Assembly: GCA_964569055.1 (NCBI GenBank)
Contig: CAZMSZ010000413.1
Span: forward strand, 1-6,372
Origin: JAWLGW01 sp964569055
Lineage (GTDB): Bacteria > Planctomycetota > J058
Length of the DNA: 6,372 nucleotides
Reading direction: 5' to 3'
Of the stretch, positions 1 to 6,109 are shown piece after piece; the stretch's first letter is position 1; every line of letters begins with the position of its first letter. The notes under the pieces were generated by a model that was given only the letters and a program-made list of their open reading frames with translations, was not told the origin of the DNA and searched no databases. The position numbers and the translations under genes were made by a program.

Positions 1-22
1 CCGCCGCCGCAGGATCGGCGAG

Positions 23-1213
23 CTAGAAGACGCCGAACAACACCCCCGAGAACGTCTTGTCCGGCAGCGACCCGCGCAGGCCGCGGAGACCGCGGCGGAG
101 GTCGTTCATGACGTCGTCGAGGCGGCCCGCGGCGTCCTGGAAGCTCGCGCGGGCGTCGGCGTCGCGGATGAAGGGGCTGGTGCGGATCCGGCCGGTGGTC
201 CCCTCGATCCCCGAGAGGAACTCGCGCGCGCTGTCGCCGGCGGACTCGGTGTGGAGCGCGCCGAGCAGACCTTCGCCGCGCACGGCGGCGCTGGTGGTGC
301 GCTCGAGGCGGTCGATCGTGTCGCTCACCGTGCGCTCGTCGCGGTCGAGGAGGCGGCCGAGGGTGTTCTCGCCCTGGCGGGCCTGGCGGAACGCGGTCGC
401 CTGCTGCTGGAGCGTGTCGCGGACGTCGGCCGCTCCGCTGCCGTCGGCCAGGAGGCGGCCCGCGGTCCCCTCGCCGCGCACGACTCGGCGCAGGTCGCCG
501 CGGAGGGTGGAGAGCGTCTCGTCGAGGGCGCCCACCGTCTGGCTGAGGGCGTCGAGCGCCGCGGGCTCGAGCAGCGCGCTGCCCTGCTCGCCGCGCTCGA
601 CCTCCGCCAGGGTGTCGTCGACCGAGCGCCAGGTGCGCTCGAGCTGGGCGAGCCCCTCGTCGAGCGTCACCGCGCGGTCGGGGTCGAACAACAGGCGGCC
701 GATGGTGCCCGAGCCAGGCTGGCGGATCTCGTCGGTCAGCCGGGCGAACTCGGCGAGGTCCTCGCGGAGCGAGCGGCGCAGCTCGTCGCCCGGCGCGCCC
801 TTGCCGCCGAACCCGGAGCGGATCGTGCCCTTGAGGCGCACCTCGGGCGGGAGCGGGCGGGCGTCGGGGTCGCCCGGGTCGAGGTCGACCCCCACGTAGC
901 CGAGCGCGCTGGTGGCGACGACCTGGACCCGGATCCCTTCGGCGTACAGGGGGAGGTCCGGCTCGACCTCGAGGGTGACGAGCTGGCGGTCCTCGAACAG
1001 GCGGATCTCGCCCACCCGGCCCGAGCGCGCCCCCTTGACCATCACCGGGTCGCCGACCTCGAGGCCGCCCACGTCCTCGAACTCGACGTGGATCAGCCGC
1101 CAGTCCTTGAGCTGCTCGCGGTGGATGTACGTGACGTAGTAGCCGAACGTGGCCGCCGAGAGCGCGGTCACGCCCACCACCCAGATCGCGATCCGCAGCG
1201 TGCGCCGGGCCAC
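23..1213 (-). CDS. mlaD: MCE (MlaD-family) lipid-transport protein, second of two
   Basis: Predicted 396-residue inner-membrane-anchored MCE protein, the lipid-binding subunit of an Mla-type ABC transporter. One hydrophobic helix lies at about residues 7-27, after a basic MARR start. An MCE domain spans about 39-115, with the family pattern GLEVGDPVMVKG (50-61) and SALGYVGVDL (102-111). A helical tail from about 143 carries spaced G-x-G-x-x-G-x-L-L elements, e.g. GSGTIGRLLFD (167-177), GEGTAGRLLAD (247-257), GENTLGRLL (281-289) and GEGLLGAL (313-320). It ends in F-S-G-V-L-F-G-V-F, matching the tail of the upstream MCE protein. E. coli MlaD is about 180 residues, so the tail is an extension. 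The GTG start lies 5 bases after the upstream TAG with no visible Shine-Dalgarno, which suggests translational coupling. The stop is TAG at 25-23. Family assignment is firm; cargo and direction of transport are unknown. Confidence 0.9.
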   Translation of the reverse strand: MARRTLRIAIWVVGVTALSAATFGYYVTYIHREQLKDWRLIHVEFEDVGGLEVGDPVMVKGARSGRVGEIRLFEDRQLVTLEVEPDLPLYAEGIRVQVVATSALGYVGVDLDPGDPDARPLPPEVRLKGTIRSGFGGKGAPGDELRRSLREDLAEFARLTDEIRQPGSGTIGRLLFDPDRAVTLDEGLAQLERTWRSVDDTLAEVERGEQGSALLEPAALDALSQTVGALDETLSTLRGDLRRVVRGEGTAGRLLADGSGAADVRDTLQQQATAFRQARQGENTLGRLLDRDERTVSDTIDRLERTTSAAVRGEGLLGALHTESAGDSAREFLSGIEGTTGRIRTSPFIRDADARASFQDAAGRLDDVMNDLRRGLRGLRGSLPDKTFSGVLFGVF

Positions 1214-1218
1214 GAGCG

Positions 1219-2499
1219 CTAGAACGCCGCGAAGACCGCGCCGACGAAGGCGTTGACCGGGGCCTGCTCGCGCAGGTCCTCGAGCGAGTCGCGGAACTCG
1301 ACCACCAGCCGCTCCACGTCCGTGGCGATCCGGCTGATCCGCCCGCGCAGGACGTCGTCGTGGATCAACAGGCCCACGGTGCCGGCCTCGGGGTCGTCCA
1401 CCGCGCGGGTGATGCTGGCGAGGTGGTCGAGCGTCTCGCGGGCGTCGTTCCCCGCCTCGTCCTCGAGCAGCACGCCGAGGAGCCCCTTGCCCTCGTCCAC
1501 CTTCTTGGTGATCGAGGACAGGTTCTCGGCGGTGGTGGCGGCGCCCTCGTACAGGCGCTCGTCCTTGACCAGCTTGCCCAGCGTGCCGCGCCCGGCCGAG
1601 ACCTCGCCCGTGACGTGCTTGACGTCGGTCACGATCCCGCGCACGTCGCGCGACAGCTCGCGGTCCTCGGTGACCAGCGCGCCCACCGCGCTGTGGCCCC
1701 GGTCGGCCCGGGCCAGGATCGAGGACAGGCTCTCGAGCGACTCGCGGCCGGCGTCGACGGCGCCCTCGAAGTCGCGGTGCAGCTCGCTCTGGTCCTCGAG
1801 CAGGCCGCCCACCACGCCCTCGCCCGCCTCGACCCGGGTCAGGATCCGGTCGAGCCGCTGGGCCGAGCTACTCAGCCCGTCGGCCACACCGCGCAGCTTG
1901 GCGGCCCCGTCGGCGTCGTTGACCAGGTAGCCGAGGATGTTGTCGGTCTTGGTGAGCTGCCTGGAGACGTGCTCGATGTTGTCGACGATCCGCTTGACCG
2001 CCTGCTTGTTCTCCTCGACCAGGGCGTTGAGCGTCTGGAGCAGCTCGCCCTCGGCCTGCCCCTCGATGAGGTCGACCTCGACCTGCTGGAGCTCGTCGAG
2101 GTCCTCCTCGTCGGGGAGCTCGTCGAGCGCCTTGAACTTGCCGCGCGGGCTCTCGCGCTTGCCGCGCTCGATCTCGACCACTCGGCCGCCGAGCGGCGAG
2201 AACGGGGTCACGCGCACGTCGGAGCCCTCGCGGTAGATCTCCACGTCGTCGGCCACCTCGAGCACGGCGCGCACGTCGCCCTCGGGCAGCAGGCGAATCG
2301 AGCGGACCTCGCCCTTCTCGTGCCCCTCCACCCGCACCGGGTCGCCCACGCGCAGGCCGTAGACCTGCTCGAAGTCGACGACGTAGTACTTCACGCCGCC
2401 GAACCGCAGCCCGCTGATCAGGATCGTGTAGGCGCCGAGCGTGATCACGGCCACGAGGAACACGAGCCCGACGACGTACTCCAGGACGTTCTTGGTCAC
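1219..2499 (-). CDS. mlaD: MCE (MlaD-family) lipid-transport protein, first of two
   Basis: Predicted 426-residue MCE protein, expected to sit on the MlaE/MlaF transporter and pass lipid across the periplasm. It has a membrane helix at about residues 7-30 and an MCE domain at about 36-115, including YGLRVGDPVRVEG (47-59) and SPLGGRVVEI (101-110). A charged linker (about 112-145) leads into a long predominantly helical tail (about 145-412). The tail carries six glycine-centred elements, NILGYLVND, GVVGGLLED, SAVGALVTED, GTLGKLVKD, GLLGVLLED and GTVGLLIHD. Their central glycines are at residues 190, 231, 273, 308, 342 and 376. The C-terminus is F-V-G-A-V-F-A-A-F. It starts at a GTG that overlaps the ATPase stop (GTGA) and has a perfect AAGGAGG six bases upstream. 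It resembles the next gene in architecture but is clearly diverged from it, so the pair are old paralogues. Family call firm, substrate unknown. Confidence 0.92.
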   Translation of the reverse strand: MTKNVLEYVVGLVFLVAVITLGAYTILISGLRFGGVKYYVVDFEQVYGLRVGDPVRVEGHEKGEVRSIRLLPEGDVRAVLEVADDVEIYREGSDVRVTPFSPLGGRVVEIERGKRESPRGKFKALDELPDEEDLDELQQVEVDLIEGQAEGELLQTLNALVEENKQAVKRIVDNIEHVSRQLTKTDNILGYLVNDADGAAKLRGVADGLSSSAQRLDRILTRVEAGEGVVGGLLEDQSELHRDFEGAVDAGRESLESLSSILARADRGHSAVGALVTEDRELSRDVRGIVTDVKHVTGEVSAGRGTLGKLVKDERLYEGAATTAENLSSITKKVDEGKGLLGVLLEDEAGNDARETLDHLASITRAVDDPEAGTVGLLIHDDVLRGRISRIATDVERLVVEFRDSLEDLREQAPVNAFVGAVFAAF

Positions 2500-3335
2500 G
2501 CCCCGCCTCCTTGCTTGCGCCGCGCCTCCACCATGGACCGGGTCATGCGGCCCGACTTGGTCCGGGTGACGAGCGCCTCATGGGTGCTGAGCCCGTGGAT
2601 GAACTGCTGCACGTAGGGGACCTTCGAGGTCTGGATCTCCTCGGGCGTGCCGAACTGGACCACCTCGCCCTTGAACAGCACGGCGATCCGGTCGGCCGTC
2701 CGATACGCGCTCGCCATGTCGTGGGTGACGATGATCTGCGTCACACCCAGGCGGTCCTTCATCTCGTTGACCATCTCGTCGACCGTCGCGGTCGAGATCG
2801 GGTCGAGGCCCGAGGTCGGCTCGTCGTAGAGGATCACCTTGAGGTGCTCCTCCATCACGACCGCCCGGGCCAGGCCGGCCCGCTTCTTCATGCCGCCCGA
2901 GATCTGGTCGGGGAACTGGTCGCGGGCGTGCGGGATCGCGAGCAGCTCGAGCTTGCTCATGACCCGCTGCTCGATCTCCTTGGCGGTCATGTCGGTGTTC
3001 TCGCGCAGCGGGAGCGCCACGTTGTCGAACACCGTCAGCCAGTTGAGCAGCGCGCCGAACTGGAAGTTCACCCCGAGCTTGAGGCGCGCCTTGTCGAGCG
3101 GCGGGCCGTGGAGGAGCGTGATGTCCTCGCCGTCCAGCCAGATCTGGCCGGCGTCGGGGTCGAGCAGCCGCATGATGTGCTTGAGCGTGACGCTCTTGCC
3201 GGTGCCCGAGCCGCCGATGATGCACACCGTCTCGCCGGGGTAGACCGCGAGGTCGATCCCGCGCAGGACCTGCTTCTCGCCGAACGCCTTGTAGACGTCC
3301 TTGAGGTGCACCATGGGCCGCTGCGTGCGGTCCAC
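2496..3335 (-). CDS. mlaF: Mla-type ABC transporter ATPase (5' end at assembly gap)
   Basis: ATP-hydrolysing subunit of the lipid transporter, working in the cytoplasm with the MlaE-type permease. Counting from ATG at 3314 it has 272 residues: Walker A GGSGTGKS (34-41), Q-loop FQFG (84-87), ABC signature ISGGMKKR (138-145), Walker B with catalytic Glu in VILYDEP (160-166), D-loop SGLDP (168-172) and the H-loop His in VTHD (196-199). All key residues are present, so it should be active. The signature S-G-G-M-x-x-R is typical of MlaF-like ATPases. The frame stays open to the gap edge. Seven more codons precede the ATG, the first of them GTG at 3335-3333. No Shine-Dalgarno is visible before the ATG and every other start in the operon is GTG, so the true start may be that GTG or lie inside the gap. 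A basic C-terminal tail (about 243-272) follows the ATPase core. The stop TGA overlaps the next gene's GTG. Confidence 0.95.
   Translation of the reverse strand: MDRTQRPMVHLKDVYKAFGEKQVLRGIDLAVYPGETVCIIGGSGTGKSVTLKHIMRLLDPDAGQIWLDGEDITLLHGPPLDKARLKLGVNFQFGALLNWLTVFDNVALPLRENTDMTAKEIEQRVMSKLELLAIPHARDQFPDQISGGMKKRAGLARAVVMEEHLKVILYDEPTSGLDPISTATVDEMVNEMKDRLGVTQIIVTHDMASAYRTADRIAVLFKGEVVQFGTPEEIQTSKVPYVQQFIHGLSTHEALVTRTKSGRMTRSMVEARRKQGGGA
2506..2512 (-). promoter_or_regulatory. Shine-Dalgarno of the first MCE gene
   Basis: On the minus strand AAGGAGG sits inside the last codons of the ATPase gene, 6 bases before the GTG at 2499-2497. It is the best ribosome-binding site in the window and fixes the start of the first MCE gene at the GTG that overlaps the ATPase stop codon. 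Confidence 0.8.
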
Positions 3336-3435
3336 NNNNNNNNNNNNNNNNNNNNNNNNNNNNNNNNNNNNNNNNNNNNNNNNNNNNNNNNNNNNNNNNN
3401 NNNNNNNNNNNNNNNNNNNNNNNNNNNNNNNNNNN
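3336..3435. other. assembly gap, exactly 100 N
   Basis: A run of exactly 100 undetermined bases, the usual placeholder for a scaffold join of unknown length. It hides the last residues and stop of the permease gene and possibly the first codons of the ATPase gene. The two genes are in different frames across the placeholder, so any reading frame running through it is meaningless. The permease is already at its family's usual C-terminal region, so the missing coding sequence may be short, but an extra gene in the gap cannot be excluded. Confidence 0.97.
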
Positions 3436-4279
3436 AGAAGTCGCCCCCCTTCCCGTAGAACAGGCTGGTGAGGAAGTAGCCGAAGATCAGGATCAACAGG
3501 TAGCACTTGATCACGGACTGACGCGTGGCGCGGCCGACGCCGACCGCGCCGCCCTCCGTGCGCAGCCCCTCCGAGCAGCTCACGATCGCGATCGTGACCC
3601 CGAAGATGAACGCCTTGAGCAGGCCGGTGTAGATGTGCTTCCCCTCGTAGAACGGGAAGCCCGCGCCGTCGGCGGTCAGGCCCTCGAGCACGTTCTGGTA
3701 GTACTTCGGCCACGACACCCCGAGCTGGGTCATGGCGATGATCCCGCCGCCGATGATCGCGACCACGTTGCTGAACACCGTCAGCACCGGGGTCATGATC
3801 GCCATGGCGACCAGGCGCGGCATGACCAGGAACCGGGCGGGGGTGATCGACATCACCTCCAGGGCGTCGATCTCCTCGGAGACCTTCATGGTGCCGAGGG
3901 TCGCCGCCATGGAGCTGCCGACGTTGGCCGCCAGGATCAGGCCGGTCATGAAGGGGCCGAACTCGCGCACCACCGAGACGGCCACGAGCTGGCCCACGAT
4001 CGCCTGTTGCCCGTACTTGGCCAGCTCGACGCCGGCCGACAGGCTGAGCAGGAACCCGATGAACACCGCCACCACCAGCGTGACGGGGAGGCTCTCGATC
4101 CCGGCCACGAACGCCTGCCGGAAGATCTCGCGCCACCCGCGGCGAATGTTGCGGGCCGAGCAGAAGGCGGTCGTGGCGCGCCAGCCGAGGACCAGCCCGT
4201 AGCCCGAGGTCTGGGTCAGCGTGACGAAGTAGGCGCCGATCGCGCGCACGAAGCCGCCGAGGCGGCGCTGGACGCTCAC
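3436..4279 (-). CDS. mlaE: MlaE-family ABC permease (3' end in assembly gap)
   Basis: Integral inner-membrane permease of the MCE lipid transporter; 281 residues are visible before the gap. The core family region is clear: VREFGPFMTGL (104-114), then GSSMAATLGTMKVSEEIDAL (121-140) and a later GLRTEGGAVGVGRAT (238-252). Hydrophobic segments lie at about 61-82, 107-120, 152-183, 217-236 and 256-275. An amphipathic N-terminal stretch (about 1-60) precedes the first of these. MlaE-family proteins are typically about 255-265 residues, so with its somewhat long N-terminus and a small insertion near 204-214 this one is probably complete except for a few residues. The GTG start overlaps the lipoprotein stop as GTGA and has AGGAGG four bases upstream. 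Within the core, N119 and T127 stand where R and E are common in the family as I remember it. Identity is firm. Confidence 0.94.
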
Positions 4280-5955
4280 AGCTCCTCCTCGCGGCGCTGG
4301 CCCCAGGTCAGCTCGGGCAGCAGCCACAAGAAGCGCAGCCCGTGCTCGCCGCCGAGGTCGCGGTACTGGAACAGGCCGAACAGCAGCGACAGCCGGGTGT
4401 ACTCGGGGCGGCCGGGGACGGCGGGCAGGTCGCGGTAGGAGAACAGCCCGAGCAGCGCCTGGTGCTCGACCCCGCCGTCGCGGTCCCGTCGATAGCGGTA
4501 GAGGCGCAGCAGGTGGCCGAGCGTGCGCTCGAAGCCGGCGTCGTCGGCCCAGAACGGCGACAGGCCGCCGATGTCCCGGGCGCCGCTCGCGTCGGCCCGG
4601 TAGTGCATGAACGGGTAGACCCGGAGCTTGTGCTCCCAGTCGCTCCCGTCGGCGTCCTCCCACAGCGAGCGCCAGAAGAAGGGCAGCAGCCACTGCCCGG
4701 AGAAGCGCCGGACGCCGTCGTCCATCGCTTCGTGCCGCCAGATCGGCCAGAGCACGAAGTGACGGGCGAAGCCGGGGCGCTCCTTGTAGCCGAACAGCGG
4801 CCACAGGTCGAACCGGAAGCGGTCCTCTCCCGAGCCCACCACGAAGAACGGGAACGGGGCGCGCAGCTCCCAGTAGCTGACCTCGGGCTCGTCCGAGAGC
4901 CCCGCCGCCGGATCGGCGAGGTGGGCATCGAGGCCGACGCGCCGGCGCGGCTGCGCGAGCGTCTCGTGGTAGCGGAAGAACGGCCACAGCACGGTGGTGT
5001 CGCGCGTGGTCGGACCCTCGATCCGGCCGTAGAACGGGAAGAAGAAGAACGACTCGGTCGGCTTCTCCTCGTTCATGCCGCTCGTTCCCCAGGAGAGGAA
5101 CGGCCACATGACCCAGGTCTTGTCGTAGATCGGCTCGCCGGCCAGGCCGCGCCGCTCGTAGTGCGCGTAGAACGGCAGCACGCGGAAGCCCGAGTTGCGC
5201 GGGCCCTCGAGCCAGTTGACGAACGGCCACAGCACGTGGTGCGAGGTGTAGCTGCGGTCCTCGACCTTGGCGTAGAACGGGTAGGGGAAGCCCCACCAGG
5301 TGATCCGCTCCTTGCCGAGCAGCTCCTGCGTGGTGCCGCCGAACGGCGCGACGGCGAGGTAGTCGTGCTCCTCGCCGTCGCCGCCACCCCAGGCGAAGAA
5401 CGGCCACAAGTGGATGTCGTGGTCGAAGTCCGTGCCGGGGACGTCGGGGATCGCGTCGTGATCGGTGCGGGTGCGCGCGAACACGAACGGGATCGCGAGC
5501 AGCCCGCCGTCGGTCGCGCCCTCGCCCGCGAAGTTGACGAACGGGTCGCGGGCGACGTCCTCGGCGCCGAGGCTCCGCCCGACCGGGCCGGCGTTGGCGA
5601 GGTCGGTCTCTCCGAGCGCGAACGCCGTCAAGGTCCAGTAGACGTGCTCGCCGCGTCCGTGCCACACCCCGAACGGCCAGGGCGCGCGCACGTAGTAGTC
5701 GGTCTCGACCTCGGTCTCCGGCTCGGGCTCGGCCCCGGCCTCGTCGCCGGGCTCGTCCCCGCCCGCTGCGCCCGGCTCCGTCACGTCCTCCTCGCGGTGC
5801 GGCCAGGTGTCGACCGTGGTCAGGAGGAGCGGGATGTCGCGCTCGACCCGCCCCGAGGGGTCGGTGCGGTCCTCCCGGTAGAAAGGGAGCGCCTCGTAGT
5901 CCGTCCCCGGCGCGACGCAGCCCGCCAGCAGGGCGAGCGCCACCCCGCCGAGCAC
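4276..5955 (-). CDS. WPF-repeat lipoprotein, first gene of the Mla-type operon
   Basis: Unrecognised family; 559 residues from GTG 5955. A short hydrophobic N-terminus runs into a lipobox LLAGC, with Cys13 the only cysteine in the protein, so it is probably lipidated. Val at +2 does not signal inner-membrane retention by the E. coli Lol rule. Residues 54-86 are an acidic Glu/Pro/Gly/Ala linker. From about 156 the chain is a tandem repeat of [hydrophobic]-P-F followed by aromatics. Examples are LWPFFAW (183-189), YPFYAK (225-230), LWPFVNW (242-248), LPFYAH (260-265), MWPFLSW (283-289), FPFYGR (306-311), LWPFFRY (323-329), LWPLFGY (384-390) and VYPFMHY (447-452). Spacing is about 17-24 residues. 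The last part keeps the rhythm with LFSYRD and LFQYRD. The pattern suggests repeated short beta strands, not helices. GTGA overlap with the permease gene argues for a role with the transporter, perhaps at the outer membrane; this is inference. The start is uncertain: no Shine-Dalgarno and no basic n-region. The frame stays open upstream to a TAA at 6051-6049, but the only candidate there is a CTG at 5991. Confidence 0.85.
   Translation of the reverse strand: MLGGVALALLAGCVAPGTDYEALPFYREDRTDPSGRVERDIPLLLTTVDTWPHREEDVTEPGAAGGDEPGDEAGAEPEPETEVETDYYVRAPWPFGVWHGRGEHVYWTLTAFALGETDLANAGPVGRSLGAEDVARDPFVNFAGEGATDGGLLAIPFVFARTRTDHDAIPDVPGTDFDHDIHLWPFFAWGGGDGEEHDYLAVAPFGGTTQELLGKERITWWGFPYPFYAKVEDRSYTSHHVLWPFVNWLEGPRNSGFRVLPFYAHYERRGLAGEPIYDKTWVMWPFLSWGTSGMNEEKPTESFFFFPFYGRIEGPTTRDTTVLWPFFRYHETLAQPRRRVGLDAHLADPAAGLSDEPEVSYWELRAPFPFFVVGSGEDRFRFDLWPLFGYKERPGFARHFVLWPIWRHEAMDDGVRRFSGQWLLPFFWRSLWEDADGSDWEHKLRVYPFMHYRADASGARDIGGLSPFWADDAGFERTLGHLLRLYRYRRDRDGGVEHQALLGLFSYRDLPAVPGRPEYTRLSLLFGLFQYRDLGGEHGLRFLWLLPELTWGQRREEEL
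4284..4289 (-). promoter_or_regulatory. Shine-Dalgarno of the permease gene
   Basis: AGGAGG on the minus strand lies in the glutamate codons that end the lipoprotein gene (tail ...R-E-E-E-L), 4 bases before the GTG at 4279-4277. It supports that GTG as the permease start and indicates translational coupling through the 4-base GTGA overlap. Confidence 0.65.
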
Positions 5956-6032
5956 GGCCTGGGTGGTCGCGGTGCAGACGGTGCGGTGCAGGACGGCGCC
6001 GGTCGTAACAAGGACCCCCTGGGAGCCGCGCG

Positions 6033-6061
6033 ATTGTAGGGCAAGACCTTAAGAATCCCAG
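6033..6061 (-). promoter_or_regulatory. possible sigma70-type promoter of the operon
   Basis: On the minus strand TACAAT (6038-6033) matches the -10 consensus at 5 of 6 bases. Seventeen bases upstream, CTGGGA (6061-6056) matches TTGACA at only 3 of 6. It sits in the one conspicuously AT-richer patch of the window (27 G/C of 55 bases over 6031-6085) and would start transcription about 70 bases before the lipoprotein GTG. The position fits; the -35 is weak, so this is a candidate only. Confidence 0.35.
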
Positions 6062-6063
6062 TG

Positions 6064-6075
6064 AGGTTTGAACCT
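6064..6075. promoter_or_regulatory. small inverted repeat beside the candidate -35
   Basis: AGGTT-TG-AACCT is a dyad with 5-base arms and a 2-base centre, placed just upstream of the candidate -35 hexamer. It could be a regulator half-site pair, but arms this short occur by chance. Confidence 0.2.
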
Positions 6076-6083
6076 GCGTGGTT

Positions 6084-6109
6084 TCTGGAGGGGCTCCGCC
6101 CCCCCCAGA
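6084..6109. repeat. GC-rich hairpin, REP-like
   Basis: TCTGG-A-GGGGC, a TCC loop, then GCCCC-CC-CCAGA forms two 5-bp stems separated by a small internal loop. No T-tract follows on either strand, so it is not an obvious Rho-independent terminator. Hairpins of this general make-up recur between genes in some high-GC genomes, so it may be one copy of a dispersed repeat; only one copy is in this window. Confidence 0.45.

Noticed and set aside
1..22. Terminator or next gene after the second MCE gene
   Set aside because: Only 22 bases are available; they are GC-rich and show neither a hairpin with T-tract nor a start codon with a Shine-Dalgarno.
1360..2616. Long open frame on the plus strand opposite the first MCE gene, and a similar one at 251-1222
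   Set aside because: The opposite strand encodes bona fide MCE domains with overlapping starts and a perfect Shine-Dalgarno; the plus-strand products are low-complexity Leu/Ala/Val/Arg sequences typical of antisense frames.
2496..4136. An apparent long minus-strand frame running from the permease region through the gap into the ATPase
   Set aside because: It crosses the 100-N placeholder. The part before the gap is an out-of-frame reading of the permease gene; the real permease is in another frame, so this is not a fusion protein.
6002..6013. GTCGTAACAAGG, identical to the conserved motif near the 3' end of 16S rRNA
   Set aside because: The identity stops at 12 bases; the flanks do not match 16S (no anti-Shine-Dalgarno end, no helix 44 sequence), so it is a chance match.
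4342..6039. Long open frame on the plus strand opposite the lipoprotein
   Set aside because: It is the antisense shadow of a high-GC gene, rich in Arg/Ala/Val/Glu with no recognisable domain, while the minus strand encodes a protein with a lipobox and clear repeats.
6056..6080. GGTTCAAACC-like string resembling a tRNA T-arm
   Set aside because: The flanking bases cannot form the 5-bp T-stem, and no acceptor, D or anticodon arms can be built around it.
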